This document shows positions 24,183-32,074 of a stretch of 47,281 nucleotides of DNA, in pieces (position 1 is the first letter of the stretch; every line of letters begins with the position of its first letter). Made by a program: the position numbers and the translations under genes. The notes under the pieces are model-generated. The model made no database searches and was not told the origin of the DNA. It saw nothing but the letters and a program-made list of their open reading frames with translations. The DNA comes from Pseudomonadota bacterium (lineage in GTDB: Bacteria > Bdellovibrionota > Bdellovibrionia > Bdellovibrionales > Bdellovibrionaceae), in contig JAJTIC010000062.1 of NCBI GenBank assembly GCA_021300175.1, positions 1-47,281 of the forward strand, in the 5' to 3' direction.

Positions 24183-25348
24183 TAGCGCTGAGAGTCCAGT
24201 TCCATCTTAGCAATGGTCTGTAGTTGCATATTGCTGGTGCCTTCATAGATCTGGCCAATTTTAGCATCTCGCCAAAATTTTTCCACAGGATATTCTTTGG
24301 TGAATCCGTTGCCCCCAAAAAGATCAATGGCTGTGCTGGTGATGTTTTCAGCAGCTCTCGAAGAAAAAAGTTTTGCCATGGCAGCTGCTTCAATAAAATC
24401 AGCCCCTGCATCTTTTAGTCGAGCAGCATTGTAGACCATCAAACGAGCGGCTTCGAGCTCTGTGCGCATTTCTGCGAGTTGGAACTGAACACCCTGAAAC
24501 TGGGCAATGGGTTTTCCAAATTGTTCACGGCTTTGGACGTATTTCAAAGTGGCTTCGTAAGCGCCTCCAGCAATGCCAATCATTTGCGCACCAATGCCAA
24601 TGCGTCCTTCATTGAGAGTTTCAATGGCGATTTTGTATCCTTTGCCCACTTCGCCAAGGACTTGGGTGGCGGGTACTTCGCAATTCTCAAATAGAAGCTC
24701 GCATGTGGAGCTTGCGCGAATTCCGAGCTTGTCCTCTTTCTTTCCAACCTTAAAGCCAGGGAATCCACGCTCGACCAGGAATGCTGTGATTCCTTTGTAG
24801 CCTTTGGAAAGATCAATATTAGCAAACACAATGAAAACATTGGCTTCATTACCATTAGTGATCCAAAGTTTTGACCCGTTCAAAACATACTTATCGCCTT
24901 TAAGTTCCGCTCGCAGTTTGAGAGCGAAGGCATCTGAACCTGAGCTCGATTCACTCAAAGCGTAGGCGCCAACCCACTCTTTGGCCATTTTCGGAAGATA
25001 CTTGGATTTGATCGTTTCACTGCCCCATTTGATGAGGGCATTGGTGACCAGAGTGTTCTGAACATCACACAGGACAGAGACAGATCCATCGACTTTGGCA
25101 ATTTCTTCCACAGCAAGACAGGCCATCGTGAAAGAAGCCCCAGCTCCGCCGAGCTTTTCCGGAGTTTCAATTCCCATGAGACCCATTTCAAAGAGTTTTT
25201 GAACGATCTCTTTCTTCATTTCAGCTTTTTCATCCATCTCGGTGACGTAAGGTTTAATTTCATTTTCTGCAAATTCCCGAACGGCCATTTGGAATGCGGA
25301 TTCGTCTTCACTGAGTTGGGTCAACGCTGGTCTGGTTGAAGTGTTCAC
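24182..25348 (-). CDS. Acyl-CoA dehydrogenase
   Basis: 388 residues from GTG 25348, selected because AAGGAG lies 8 bases upstream (25357-25362); an ATG at 25384 has no such site. The three-domain ACAD layout is present: N-terminal helical domain; middle beta domain (YALSESSSGSDAFAL and KLWITNG for FAD/substrate); C-terminal helical domain with the catalytic base E369 in YEGTSNMQL. It oxidises acyl-CoA to 2-enoyl-CoA, passing electrons to ETF. The sequence looks most like short- or branched-chain enzymes, but chain length cannot be judged by eye. Divergent from the M50 gene and upstream of the orphan solute-binding protein. Confidence 0.93.
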   Translation of the reverse strand: MNTSTRPALTQLSEDESAFQMAVREFAENEIKPYVTEMDEKAEMKKEIVQKLFEMGLMGIETPEKLGGAGASFTMACLAVEEIAKVDGSVSVLCDVQNTLVTNALIKWGSETIKSKYLPKMAKEWVGAYALSESSSGSDAFALKLRAELKGDKYVLNGSKLWITNGNEANVFIVFANIDLSKGYKGITAFLVERGFPGFKVGKKEDKLGIRASSTCELLFENCEVPATQVLGEVGKGYKIAIETLNEGRIGIGAQMIGIAGGAYEATLKYVQSREQFGKPIAQFQGVQFQLAEMRTELEAARLMVYNAARLKDAGADFIEAAAMAKLFSSRAAENITSTAIDLFGGNGFTKEYPVEKFWRDAKIGQIYEGTSNMQLQTIAKMELDSQR

Positions 25349-25356
25349 AGGGGATT

Positions 25357-25362
25357 CTCCTT
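25357..25362 (-). promoter_or_regulatory. Ribosome binding site fixing a GTG start
   Basis: AAGGAG on the minus strand, 8 bases before GTG 25348, inside the region an upstream ATG would translate. It favours the shorter acyl-CoA dehydrogenase product. Confidence 0.7.
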
Positions 25363-25468
25363 CAGTTAGGTAATGGGCGATCATGGTAATTTAAACAGTT
25401 CTCAATTCAGAGTCATGACGCAATTTTGCATATGGACAATTATAGAGAGCTTGGGTAGCGTTTCGAGC

Positions 25469-26143
25469 ATGGATTACCTTAGCCTAGCTCGAGACTTAGT
25501 TACATTCTTTGTCGTTCTTTTGTTTTCACTCTGTTTCCATGAGTTTGCACATGCTTGGGTGGCAAAACTGCGAGGTGACAGAACTGCCGAACAAATGGGT
25601 CGCTTGACCATGAATCCGTTCGCTCACATGGATATGACGGGGACCGTGATTTTACCTATTATGACTATTTTTTTGAGAGCGAGCACTGGTGCTAACCTTC
25701 CTATGTTTGGATGGGCCAAGCCAGTCCCTGTCAACGAGAGAAACTTAAAACGTCCCCGCCAGGATATGTTCTGGATTGCCTTGGCTGGGCCTATGAGCAA
25801 TGTCCTTCTGGCGGTCCTTGGTGTCGTTGCCCTTGTCTATGTGGACCAAACTCTGAAGACAGTGACGACTTTTTCGGCGTACGTTGAGCTTCTTCAAACG
25901 TTCATTATTACAAACCTCTTTCTTGCTTTCTTTAATATCATTCCTTTGCATCCTCTGGATGGTGGGAAAGTGTTGGCACGATTTTTACCAGCCGACGTGA
26001 ATGATAAGCTCGAGTCCAATCAACATATCACCAGCATGCTTTTGTTGATGCTGCTTTTAACTGGAATGCTGCAATTTTTAGCAGTGCCGGTGATTTATAC
26101 TTACCGGGCTTTGATCGCTTTGGTGTTCGGGGTGGTGTCGTGA
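25469..26143 (+). CDS. M50-family site-2-type membrane protease
   Basis: 224 residues from ATG 25469; a longer in-frame start at 25373 would overlap the divergent promoter area. The metalloprotease motif H24-E25-F-A-H28 lies in the first membrane helix (SLCFHEFAHAW), and the third ligand D164 in a later one (NIIPLHPLDGGK). Six or so hydrophobic helices are visible. This is the short Rhodopirellula/Bacillus YwhC-like type of M50 protease, without PDZ domain. It cleaves within the membrane; the target is unknown. The stop overlaps the GTG start of trpS by 4 bases. Confidence 0.88.
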   Translation: MDYLSLARDLVTFFVVLLFSLCFHEFAHAWVAKLRGDRTAEQMGRLTMNPFAHMDMTGTVILPIMTIFLRASTGANLPMFGWAKPVPVNERNLKRPRQDMFWIALAGPMSNVLLAVLGVVALVYVDQTLKTVTTFSAYVELLQTFIITNLFLAFFNIIPLHPLDGGKVLARFLPADVNDKLESNQHITSMLLLMLLLTGMLQFLAVPVIYTYRALIALVFGVVS

Positions 26144-27129
26144 GTTTTCAAAAACCAAGGCTCATGACAGGGACCCGGGCAACGGGTGAGCTTCATATTG
26201 GTCACTACTTTGGAACCATCAAAAACTGGATTGCCATGCAGCCTGATTATGAGTGCTTCATTGGTTCCATGGACTGGCATGGAATGACGACAGCTTACAA
26301 GGAGAGTCGCTCCGTGAAAGAGTGGAACCGCGGCGTGATTGCAAACCTTATTGCTTGGGGGATTGATCCCGAGAAGACGACTCTCTTCATTCAAAGTCGA
26401 GTTCCTGAAGTTCTTGAGCTCTCTATGATTTTTGCAAACCTCACTCCGATGGGATGGCTGGAGAGAGTTCCCACTTGGAAAGATGCCATTGAAGAAGCCA
26501 AAGCCTCGGACACCCATAATTTGGGTAGGTTCTCATATCCAGTGTTACAAGCTGCAGATATTGCCATTTTCCGTGGAGAGAAAGTTCCAGTTGGAGCGGA
26601 TCAGGTCGCTCACTTAGAGCTGTCTCGTGAAATTATTCGAAGAACAAACTCTTTGTACAAAACAAGGATTCCAGAGCCTCAGCCAGTACTGACGGAAACT
26701 CCCGTGGTTCCTGGATTGGATGGACGTAAGATGTCAAAGTCCTACGGGAACGCAATTTCTTTGAACGAAGAGAGCACAACTCTGTCAAAAAAGATTCGCG
26801 GAATGCCGACTGATCCGGCGCGAATGCGCCGGGAAGATGTGGGAAATCCCGCCAATTGCAATGTGTTCAGTTATCATAAATTGGTCTCTTCTGAAGAGGA
26901 TAAAACTTGGGTTGTCAAGGGTTGTACAACGGCTGGAATTGGCTGTGGGGACTGCAAAGGACGACTTGCTGAAAACTTAAACAAATTGCTCGAAGAACCT
27001 AGAAATCGACAAAAAGATTTGTTGAATAATCCAAAACTGCTTGATTCAATCATAGCCGCAGGATGCGAAAAGGCGAGCTTGGAAGCCCGCAAAACTTTGG
27101 TTGAAGTGAAAGAAAAAATGGGAATTTAA
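26140..27129 (+). CDS. trpS: Tryptophan--tRNA ligase (Fe-S type)
   Basis: 329 residues from GTG 26140. Class I motifs HIGH (H19-H22, GELHIGHYFG) and KMSKS (197-201, GRKMSKSYGN) are present. The C-terminal domain contains C240, C262, C269 and C272, spaced C-x21-C-x6-C-x2-C. That is almost the same as the motif reported for Thermotoga maritima TrpRS (C-x22-C-x6-C-x2-C), which binds a [4Fe-4S] cluster near the anticodon-binding domain. The enzyme charges tRNA-Trp. It overlaps the M50 gene by 4 bases and lies 6 bases before scpA. Confidence 0.95.
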   Translation: MSFQKPRLMTGTRATGELHIGHYFGTIKNWIAMQPDYECFIGSMDWHGMTTAYKESRSVKEWNRGVIANLIAWGIDPEKTTLFIQSRVPEVLELSMIFANLTPMGWLERVPTWKDAIEEAKASDTHNLGRFSYPVLQAADIAIFRGEKVPVGADQVAHLELSREIIRRTNSLYKTRIPEPQPVLTETPVVPGLDGRKMSKSYGNAISLNEESTTLSKKIRGMPTDPARMRREDVGNPANCNVFSYHKLVSSEEDKTWVVKGCTTAGIGCGDCKGRLAENLNKLLEEPRNRQKDLLNNPKLLDSIIAAGCEKASLEARKTLVEVKEKMGI

Positions 27130-27135
27130 CAAAGT

Positions 27136-28116
27136 ATGATTTCGGTCCAGCTGCCAAAATTTGAAGGCCCATTAGGGCTCCTTTTGTATCTCATTAAAAA
27201 AGAAGAGATGGATATCTTCGATATCCAGATTCATCACATCACTCAGCAGTATCTTGAGTACATTAAGCTCATGAAAGAGTTAGATCTTGAAGTGGCGGGG
27301 GAGTTTATTGCTTTGGCAGCCACATTGATCCAGATCAAATCCCAAATGCTTCTTCCTCGCTACGATGAGAACGGGGAAGTTATCGAGGCGGAAGACCCAA
27401 GGAAAGAACTTGTTCAGAGGCTTCTTGAGTACCAAAAATATCAAGAGGTCTCAAAAGCACTTTATGAAAGACCTCTTTTAGGCCGGGATTATTGGGCTCG
27501 TGGAGTCCGGGAAAAGCTCGAAGCTCAAGAAGATGAAATCTTGCTCGAAGAAAACGCTCTTTTTTCTTTGATATCAGCTTACCGGAAGGCGATCAAGGGC
27601 TTGAAGAAGCGAGTGCATAAAGTTGCTCATAAGTTGCAAAGTATTGCTTCCAGAATTGCAGAGATTAAAGATCGGTTGTTGGTGGGCCAGAAAATTGCGA
27701 TGTCATCATTGATCGATGGTATTGTAGAACAAGTCATTGAAAAGCGTCGACAAGTCCTGATCACTTTCTTAAGTCTTTTGGAGCTGGGGCGCATGGGCTT
27801 AGTTAATTTGTACCAAGTGGACAATTACCAAGAAATTTATGTTCAAGCCAAGAGAGAAATTGAAGATACGGCTTTGGGTAAAGTTCAAGAGTATGAAACT
27901 TTGAACGCTGAAGAAGAGGCTCAGGCCCTTTTGGCGGAATCAAGTCAAATTCTTGAGGACGAACTAGTAAGTCTTGAAGATGCTCCCGTGGAGTTAGCTC
28001 AGGACCCTCAGATGATTTTTGACCAAGGAATCGAAGACACAGCTCTGGTGACTGAAGAAGTGGCCACGGATGATGATATTTTAGCGGCAGAAAAGGAATT
28101 AGAGCAAAATGGATAG
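27136..28116 (+). CDS. scpA: Segregation and condensation protein ScpA
   Basis: 326 residues, somewhat longer than the common ~250. The N-terminal kleisin domain starts LPKFEGPLGLLLYLIKKEEMDIFDI, the family hallmark (helical bundle that contacts the SMC neck). A C-terminal winged-helix segment lies about 190-245, followed by a long acidic extension (Glu/Asp rich, ~250-326). ScpA joins SMC heads in the Smc-ScpAB complex that organises and segregates the chromosome. The last 8 bases overlap scpB. Confidence 0.95.
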   Translation: MISVQLPKFEGPLGLLLYLIKKEEMDIFDIQIHHITQQYLEYIKLMKELDLEVAGEFIALAATLIQIKSQMLLPRYDENGEVIEAEDPRKELVQRLLEYQKYQEVSKALYERPLLGRDYWARGVREKLEAQEDEILLEENALFSLISAYRKAIKGLKKRVHKVAHKLQSIASRIAEIKDRLLVGQKIAMSSLIDGIVEQVIEKRRQVLITFLSLLELGRMGLVNLYQVDNYQEIYVQAKREIEDTALGKVQEYETLNAEEEAQALLAESSQILEDELVSLEDAPVELAQDPQMIFDQGIEDTALVTEEVATDDDILAAEKELEQNG

Positions 28117-29347
28117 TTCTGAAGTGAAAGAGAAAATGGAGTCCGAACTTGCACAGTTTGAGGTGGGGACCGCGGAAGAAGAAACAAGCTTCTTGCCACC
28201 CGTTGAAGAAGAGATGCTGGCTGACGATGCCCTTGAGTCCACGGAAAGTGTGGAGGGGACTGAGCTTGATTCTTTTGAGTCCGCTGAAATTGAAGAGCTT
28301 GAGTTCATCGAAGAGGAAAGGCTCGATTCCATCGTTGAGTCAGTGTTGTTTGCCTCAGATCGACCCGTGAGCTTGAACCAATTGAAATTGGTTTTTAAAG
28401 GCACGAATGTCAGAACAGATAAAATTAAAAGAGCTCTGGATCGTTTGGCGGTGGAGCTGGCTGGCGCTCGTCGAGGTGTGAGTCTTGAAGAAGTTCCCGG
28501 GGGCTATCAACTCAGAACAAAAATAGATAATATGAATTTTCTGTCGCGAACATTAAAGACTCGTCCTTTCAAGCTTTCTGGACCTGCTTTGGAAGTTCTC
28601 GCGATCATTGCCTACAAGCAACCTCTCATAAAAGCTGAAATTGATGAAATTCGTGGGGTCGAGAGCGGTCATTTGCTCCGTGCTCTGATGGAGAAAAGTC
28701 TTGTCACTTTTGAAGGCAAATCAGATAAACCAGGGCGTCCAATGCTTTACGGGACTACAAAAAAGTTCCTGGAGATCTTTGGATTAAGAAATCTGCGTGA
28801 ATTACCCACACTTTCTCAGATTGACGAGCTTCTTCCCGAAGGGATGACTGAGGATGAGGCCAACGAGAAAACAACCCTAGGTGAGCTCACAGAGAATCTT
28901 TCGCAAAATGCAGGAACAAGTTATTCAGAAGGTGAAGAAGAACTCATGAAGATTTCTGAACAGCTGCAAGTGATTGATACAAGCACTGAGTTCTTTGAAG
29001 AGGAAAAAAGAAAAGAAAAGCGCAAGAAAGAGGCGGACAAAGCTTCTGGAATTCGCGAAGCCCTTTTAGTCGGCGAAGCGGTTCCATCCAGGGACAAAAA
29101 TTGGCTCGCTAGATATGACCAAGCATTAGCAGAAGGCTATCAGTCTCTGGATGAATTTGATCAAGCAAAAAAACAAGCCCAGTTGGCGCAGCTCGTGGAG
29201 AAACAAAAAGAAACCATGAATGAAGGCGGGAGCGCCCTAGAGACTGAATTGAGTATGGCAGCGAGCGATCCGTCGGAAGAGATGTTTGCTGAGGCTGACG
29301 AGAGTATCGATCAGGATCTGGCACTGCATGTTTCAGCGGACGAGTAA
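28109..29347 (+). CDS. scpB: Segregation and condensation protein ScpB with long extensions
   Basis: 412 residues, about twice the normal ScpB length (roughly 190-220). The conserved winged-helix core lies near residues 71-235 (VESVLFASDRPVSLNQL, then LEVLAIIAYKQPLIKAEIDEIRGV, then GRPMLYGTTKKFLEIFGL). It is flanked by an acidic N-terminal extension (~70 residues) and a C-terminal extension (~170 residues) rich in Glu, Lys and Gln, likely disordered or coiled coil. ScpB dimerises and binds the ScpA middle region in Smc-ScpAB. It overlaps scpA by 8 bases and the next gene by 20 bases. Confidence 0.93.
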   Translation: MDSSEVKEKMESELAQFEVGTAEEETSFLPPVEEEMLADDALESTESVEGTELDSFESAEIEELEFIEEERLDSIVESVLFASDRPVSLNQLKLVFKGTNVRTDKIKRALDRLAVELAGARRGVSLEEVPGGYQLRTKIDNMNFLSRTLKTRPFKLSGPALEVLAIIAYKQPLIKAEIDEIRGVESGHLLRALMEKSLVTFEGKSDKPGRPMLYGTTKKFLEIFGLRNLRELPTLSQIDELLPEGMTEDEANEKTTLGELTENLSQNAGTSYSEGEEELMKISEQLQVIDTSTEFFEEEKRKEKRKKEADKASGIREALLVGEAVPSRDKNWLARYDQALAEGYQSLDEFDQAKKQAQLAQLVEKQKETMNEGGSALETELSMAASDPSEEMFAEADESIDQDLALHVSADE

Positions 29348-29882
29348 GTTTCTTCTTTCTCTTTTTCTAATTTATCACATTCTCACAATGGTTATTCTTG
29401 CAAATGGCTCCTCCTACCTTGGAAGGAGTCTTGGGCCATGGCTCACGCCTTATGCCAATAGTCTTGGACTGAACACCACTTGGAACTTCTTTTCTCCAGA
29501 TCCAGCCCATACGATGTATCTTCGAGTCGTGGTTCGATTTCTAGATTCTTTTAGCGCTGAAAAGAAAGAGTCTATTGAGTTTTATGTACCACCTGGCAAA
29601 GAAAAAATAGCTCTCGATTCGGGCGAACGAAGGTTTCTGTACACCATGAGGTTTATGTTGCTCGATCCTCAACGTTTAGAAACGGTGATAGCTCCTTATT
29701 TTTGTAGAGAATTTCCTGAGGCCTCGGAAGTTTTCATCGAGCACATTTTGGAAAAGATTCCTAATCTTGATTCAGCTCATGTGAGTGGAGCGAGTGAAAG
29801 GGATATCATTTATGCGAACGAAGGCCCCCTCTCACAGACGGTCAAATGCATCCCCGAAGAAATGAGGAACCTCAATGAATAA
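29328..29882 (+). CDS. Membrane-anchored partner of HTTM protein
   Basis: 184 residues from ATG 29328 (a TTG at 29286 in the same frame has GGAAGAGA upstream and is the alternative). One N-terminal hydrophobic helix (SKFLLSLFLIYHILTMVI, residues 6-23), a WNFFSPDP motif around 53-60, and a hydrophilic domain. It overlaps scpB at its start and the HTTM gene by 8 bases at its end. Small proteins with a WxFFSPxP-type motif often accompany HTTM-domain genes, as I recall. Function unknown; a partner of the HTTM protein is the best inference. Confidence 0.7.
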   Translation: MFQRTSKFLLSLFLIYHILTMVILANGSSYLGRSLGPWLTPYANSLGLNTTWNFFSPDPAHTMYLRVVVRFLDSFSAEKKESIEFYVPPGKEKIALDSGERRFLYTMRFMLLDPQRLETVIAPYFCREFPEASEVFIEHILEKIPNLDSAHVSGASERDIIYANEGPLSQTVKCIPEEMRNLNE

Positions 29883-30789
29883 GTCGCTTCAAGCGTGGAA
29901 TCAGTTTTGGTTTGCATCGCGGGACTTACGAAGTTTAGCATTGATGCGTATTCTCCTGGGAGGCACGCTTTTTTTATTGTATCTCTCCCGCCAAGAAGTC
30001 GTGATGCTGTTTTTTACGGACCAAGGAATTCTTCCAAGTCGTCTTGCTCTTGAAGTGATTCCTGAGTTTTACAGACCCTTGTTTTCTTGGGGATTTTGGC
30101 CGGATAATTGGAATCCAATAATTCATGGCCTGTACCTTTTGGGGCTTCTTTGTTTCACGCTCGGTTTTGGTGTCAGGATGACATTTTTTCTGACGTGGGT
30201 TCTACATATTTCATTCATCCAAAGGAATTATGGGGTTGCGTTTGGTGCGGATCTTATTGGTGGGCTCTTTCTGTTGTATCTGAGCTTAACTCACTGTGCT
30301 GTGAAATACTCTTTCAATCAACTCATTGGTCTTCGTCACTCAGCCTCGGTCAGAGATGATGTTGTCTCCAATTCATTTTACCGAGTCATTCAAATTCAGC
30401 TGTGTGTGATCTACGCTTACACGGGTTTTGAGAAACTCAAGGGTAATACATGGTGGGATGGAACAGCCCTTTGGAGTGTCTTTGCAAATCCGCAGATGGT
30501 CATTTGGGATATGACTTGGATGAGTCATTTTCCGTTGGTGATTGTATTCATCACTTTCACAACGGTGTTATTTGAAATCTATTTTCCTGTTCTCATTTGG
30601 TTTGAAAAAACCAAACGAGCTTTTCTTTATTTTGGAATGGTCTTTCATTTTGGAATTGGTTTACTAATGTCCCTGTTCAGTTTTGCTTTTGTCATGCTCG
30701 CCCCCTACTTCTTATTTCTGAATTCAGCTGAGCTGGATCGTATTGAGTCTTGGTTTCATCGATTTCAGCGGATCACGAAGGTTAGATAG
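29875..30789 (+). CDS. HTTM-domain membrane protein (gamma-carboxylase-like)
   Basis: 304 residues with about seven to eight hydrophobic helices. The HTTM pattern is visible: N-terminal RSLALMRILLGGTLFLLYLSR, then LYLLGLLCFTLGFGVRMT, a histidine-bearing THCAVKYS segment, then YTGFEKLKGNTWWDGTALW and FEIYFPVLIW. HTTM is the membrane domain shared with vitamin K-dependent gamma-glutamyl carboxylase. Bacterial homologues have diverse or unknown functions. This one has no large C-terminal luminal domain, so carboxylase activity is doubtful. It overlaps its membrane-anchored partner by 8 bases at the end of the scpAB operon. Confidence 0.85.
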   Translation: MNKSLQAWNQFWFASRDLRSLALMRILLGGTLFLLYLSRQEVVMLFFTDQGILPSRLALEVIPEFYRPLFSWGFWPDNWNPIIHGLYLLGLLCFTLGFGVRMTFFLTWVLHISFIQRNYGVAFGADLIGGLFLLYLSLTHCAVKYSFNQLIGLRHSASVRDDVVSNSFYRVIQIQLCVIYAYTGFEKLKGNTWWDGTALWSVFANPQMVIWDMTWMSHFPLVIVFITFTTVLFEIYFPVLIWFEKTKRAFLYFGMVFHFGIGLLMSLFSFAFVMLAPYFLFLNSAELDRIESWFHRFQRITKVR

Positions 30790-30911
30790 CGGGTGATGCT
30801 GACAGATGAGATTTAAGTGCGGAGTCAAAAGTTGTCTCATCTTGAGAAAAATGGAGCGGAAGTCTAGTGGTTTCTCATCCTGTGCCGATAAGATCAGTGG
30901 AGGGGATGTTG

Positions 30912-31460
30912 ATGAAGCAAGCCGTCCGTATCGTGCTGACCTTGAGCTTATTGTCTGTTCTTGGGCTGTCTTATCAGAACTGCACTTCCTATTCCGAAAA
31001 TACACTTCATGGTTCTTCAAACTGTCTAGATTGTGACGGCGGACTTTTTTTTCCTGGAGTTCGGCCTCCTAGTTTGCCGTGGGTTTACAACAATTTCACA
31101 GCTCCTTCATCTGGTGCTGGGGTCAGTTATAGATTAGGGTTTTTAGAGATTTCCGGGGAATGTTTTTTACCTGATCATGTGGATCACGAGTTGCGCTTGA
31201 CTGCGCTGAATGATGTTTCTGGTTTAAGTTTAGGCTTGGCGCTTTCTGGGGCTCAACCGATTTATGAAATCGGTGGAATTAAGTGTCAGCAAGGTAAATA
31301 CTATGTGATTACTTTTCCTATTCAGCCGATCGGGCAGGATTATCTCGCGAGGTACACATTTAGACTCAAATTGTATCACCGAGTCAACGGTGTTTTGGTT
31401 GAGGATTCTGAATTCAGTGTCTTTGCGGCCATGGATATAGCTCAGTCCCTGCCTAACTGA
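30912..31460 (+). CDS. Exported protein with atypical lipobox-like Cys
   Basis: 182 residues from ATG 30912 (GGAGGGG 7-8 bases upstream; ATG 30906 is too close to it and GTG 30867 has none). The signal-like N-terminus ends LGLSYQNCTS; the Cys at the end of the hydrophobic stretch is not in a standard lipobox (needs Gly/Ala/Ser at -1; here Asn). Four Cys in the mature part (two as CLDC) could form disulfides. The middle is beta-rich. No family recognised. The last 19 bases overlap the convergent gene. Confidence 0.65.
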   Translation: MKQAVRIVLTLSLLSVLGLSYQNCTSYSENTLHGSSNCLDCDGGLFFPGVRPPSLPWVYNNFTAPSSGAGVSYRLGFLEISGECFLPDHVDHELRLTALNDVSGLSLGLALSGAQPIYEIGGIKCQQGKYYVITFPIQPIGQDYLARYTFRLKLYHRVNGVLVEDSEFSVFAAMDIAQSLPN

Positions 31461-32074
31461 AGGCGCCATTCATTGAGCGGAAAATCTCTTAAATTCTGAG
31501 GAGAAAGTTCTGGCGGAGTCAGTGGGTACAGCTGTCTTGAGAGTGTTGATCTGAACTGCAATTCTTTAAGTAGCGAAAAAACAAGACTCGAATCGAAGAA
31601 GGCCTCCAAGAAATCCTCTCGAGAAGGGTTCATTGGTCCAGTTGCCAACAACAGAAGTAAGATATTTTTAGTCTCTTCCTCGCCTTTCCAGCCAACGGGC
31701 ATTCCAGGAAGTTTCAGGATCTCACCAGTCGAGAACTGAGAAGAGAGTTTACTTTTTAGAGACTCAAGGCTTGCAAACTCACTGTCTTTTTGGAGTTGGG
31801 AACTCAACAGCAAAGTGAAGTCACATTTTGTCCAGTCGATGGATTGAGTGTTGGTTGGGGAGAGATTGAGAGGTATTTTACTTTTTTCAAAGAAGAGAGC
31901 GACCCAAGATTTACTAATAATCAGGTCTTGACTCAGACATAGGCGTACCGGTTGGCGTTGTGAGCCCCATCGCTTTTCTGGAAAAGCCCCAAAATAAAAA
32001 CCCCCACCCAAGGCAGTCCCCAGGATGAGGGTCCATAAAATGATTCTCGTCCAACGAACCTTAGAAACTTTCAT
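31442..32074 (-). CDS. Membrane-anchored protein downstream of nrdB
   Basis: 210 residues from ATG 32074 (a TTG at 32083 is the alternative). An N-terminal hydrophobic helix at residues 11-29 (IILWTLILGTALGGGFYFG), then a hydrophilic exported domain with two Cys and no known motif. It begins inside the end of nrdB (14-base overlap), so it is translationally coupled to the ribonucleotide reductase genes. No function is known; the link to nrdAB may be only transcriptional. Confidence 0.6.
   Translation of the reverse strand: MKVSKVRWTRIILWTLILGTALGGGFYFGAFPEKRWGSQRQPVRLCLSQDLIISKSWVALFFEKSKIPLNLSPTNTQSIDWTKCDFTLLLSSQLQKDSEFASLESLKSKLSSQFSTGEILKLPGMPVGWKGEEETKNILLLLLATGPMNPSREDFLEAFFDSSLVFSLLKELQFRSTLSRQLYPLTPPELSPQNLRDFPLNEWRLQLGRD

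Noticed and set aside
30805-30841. GATGAGA/TCTCATC inverted repeat after the HTTM gene as a terminator
   Set aside because: Seven-base stem with a 23-base loop, AT-rich and not followed by a T-run.
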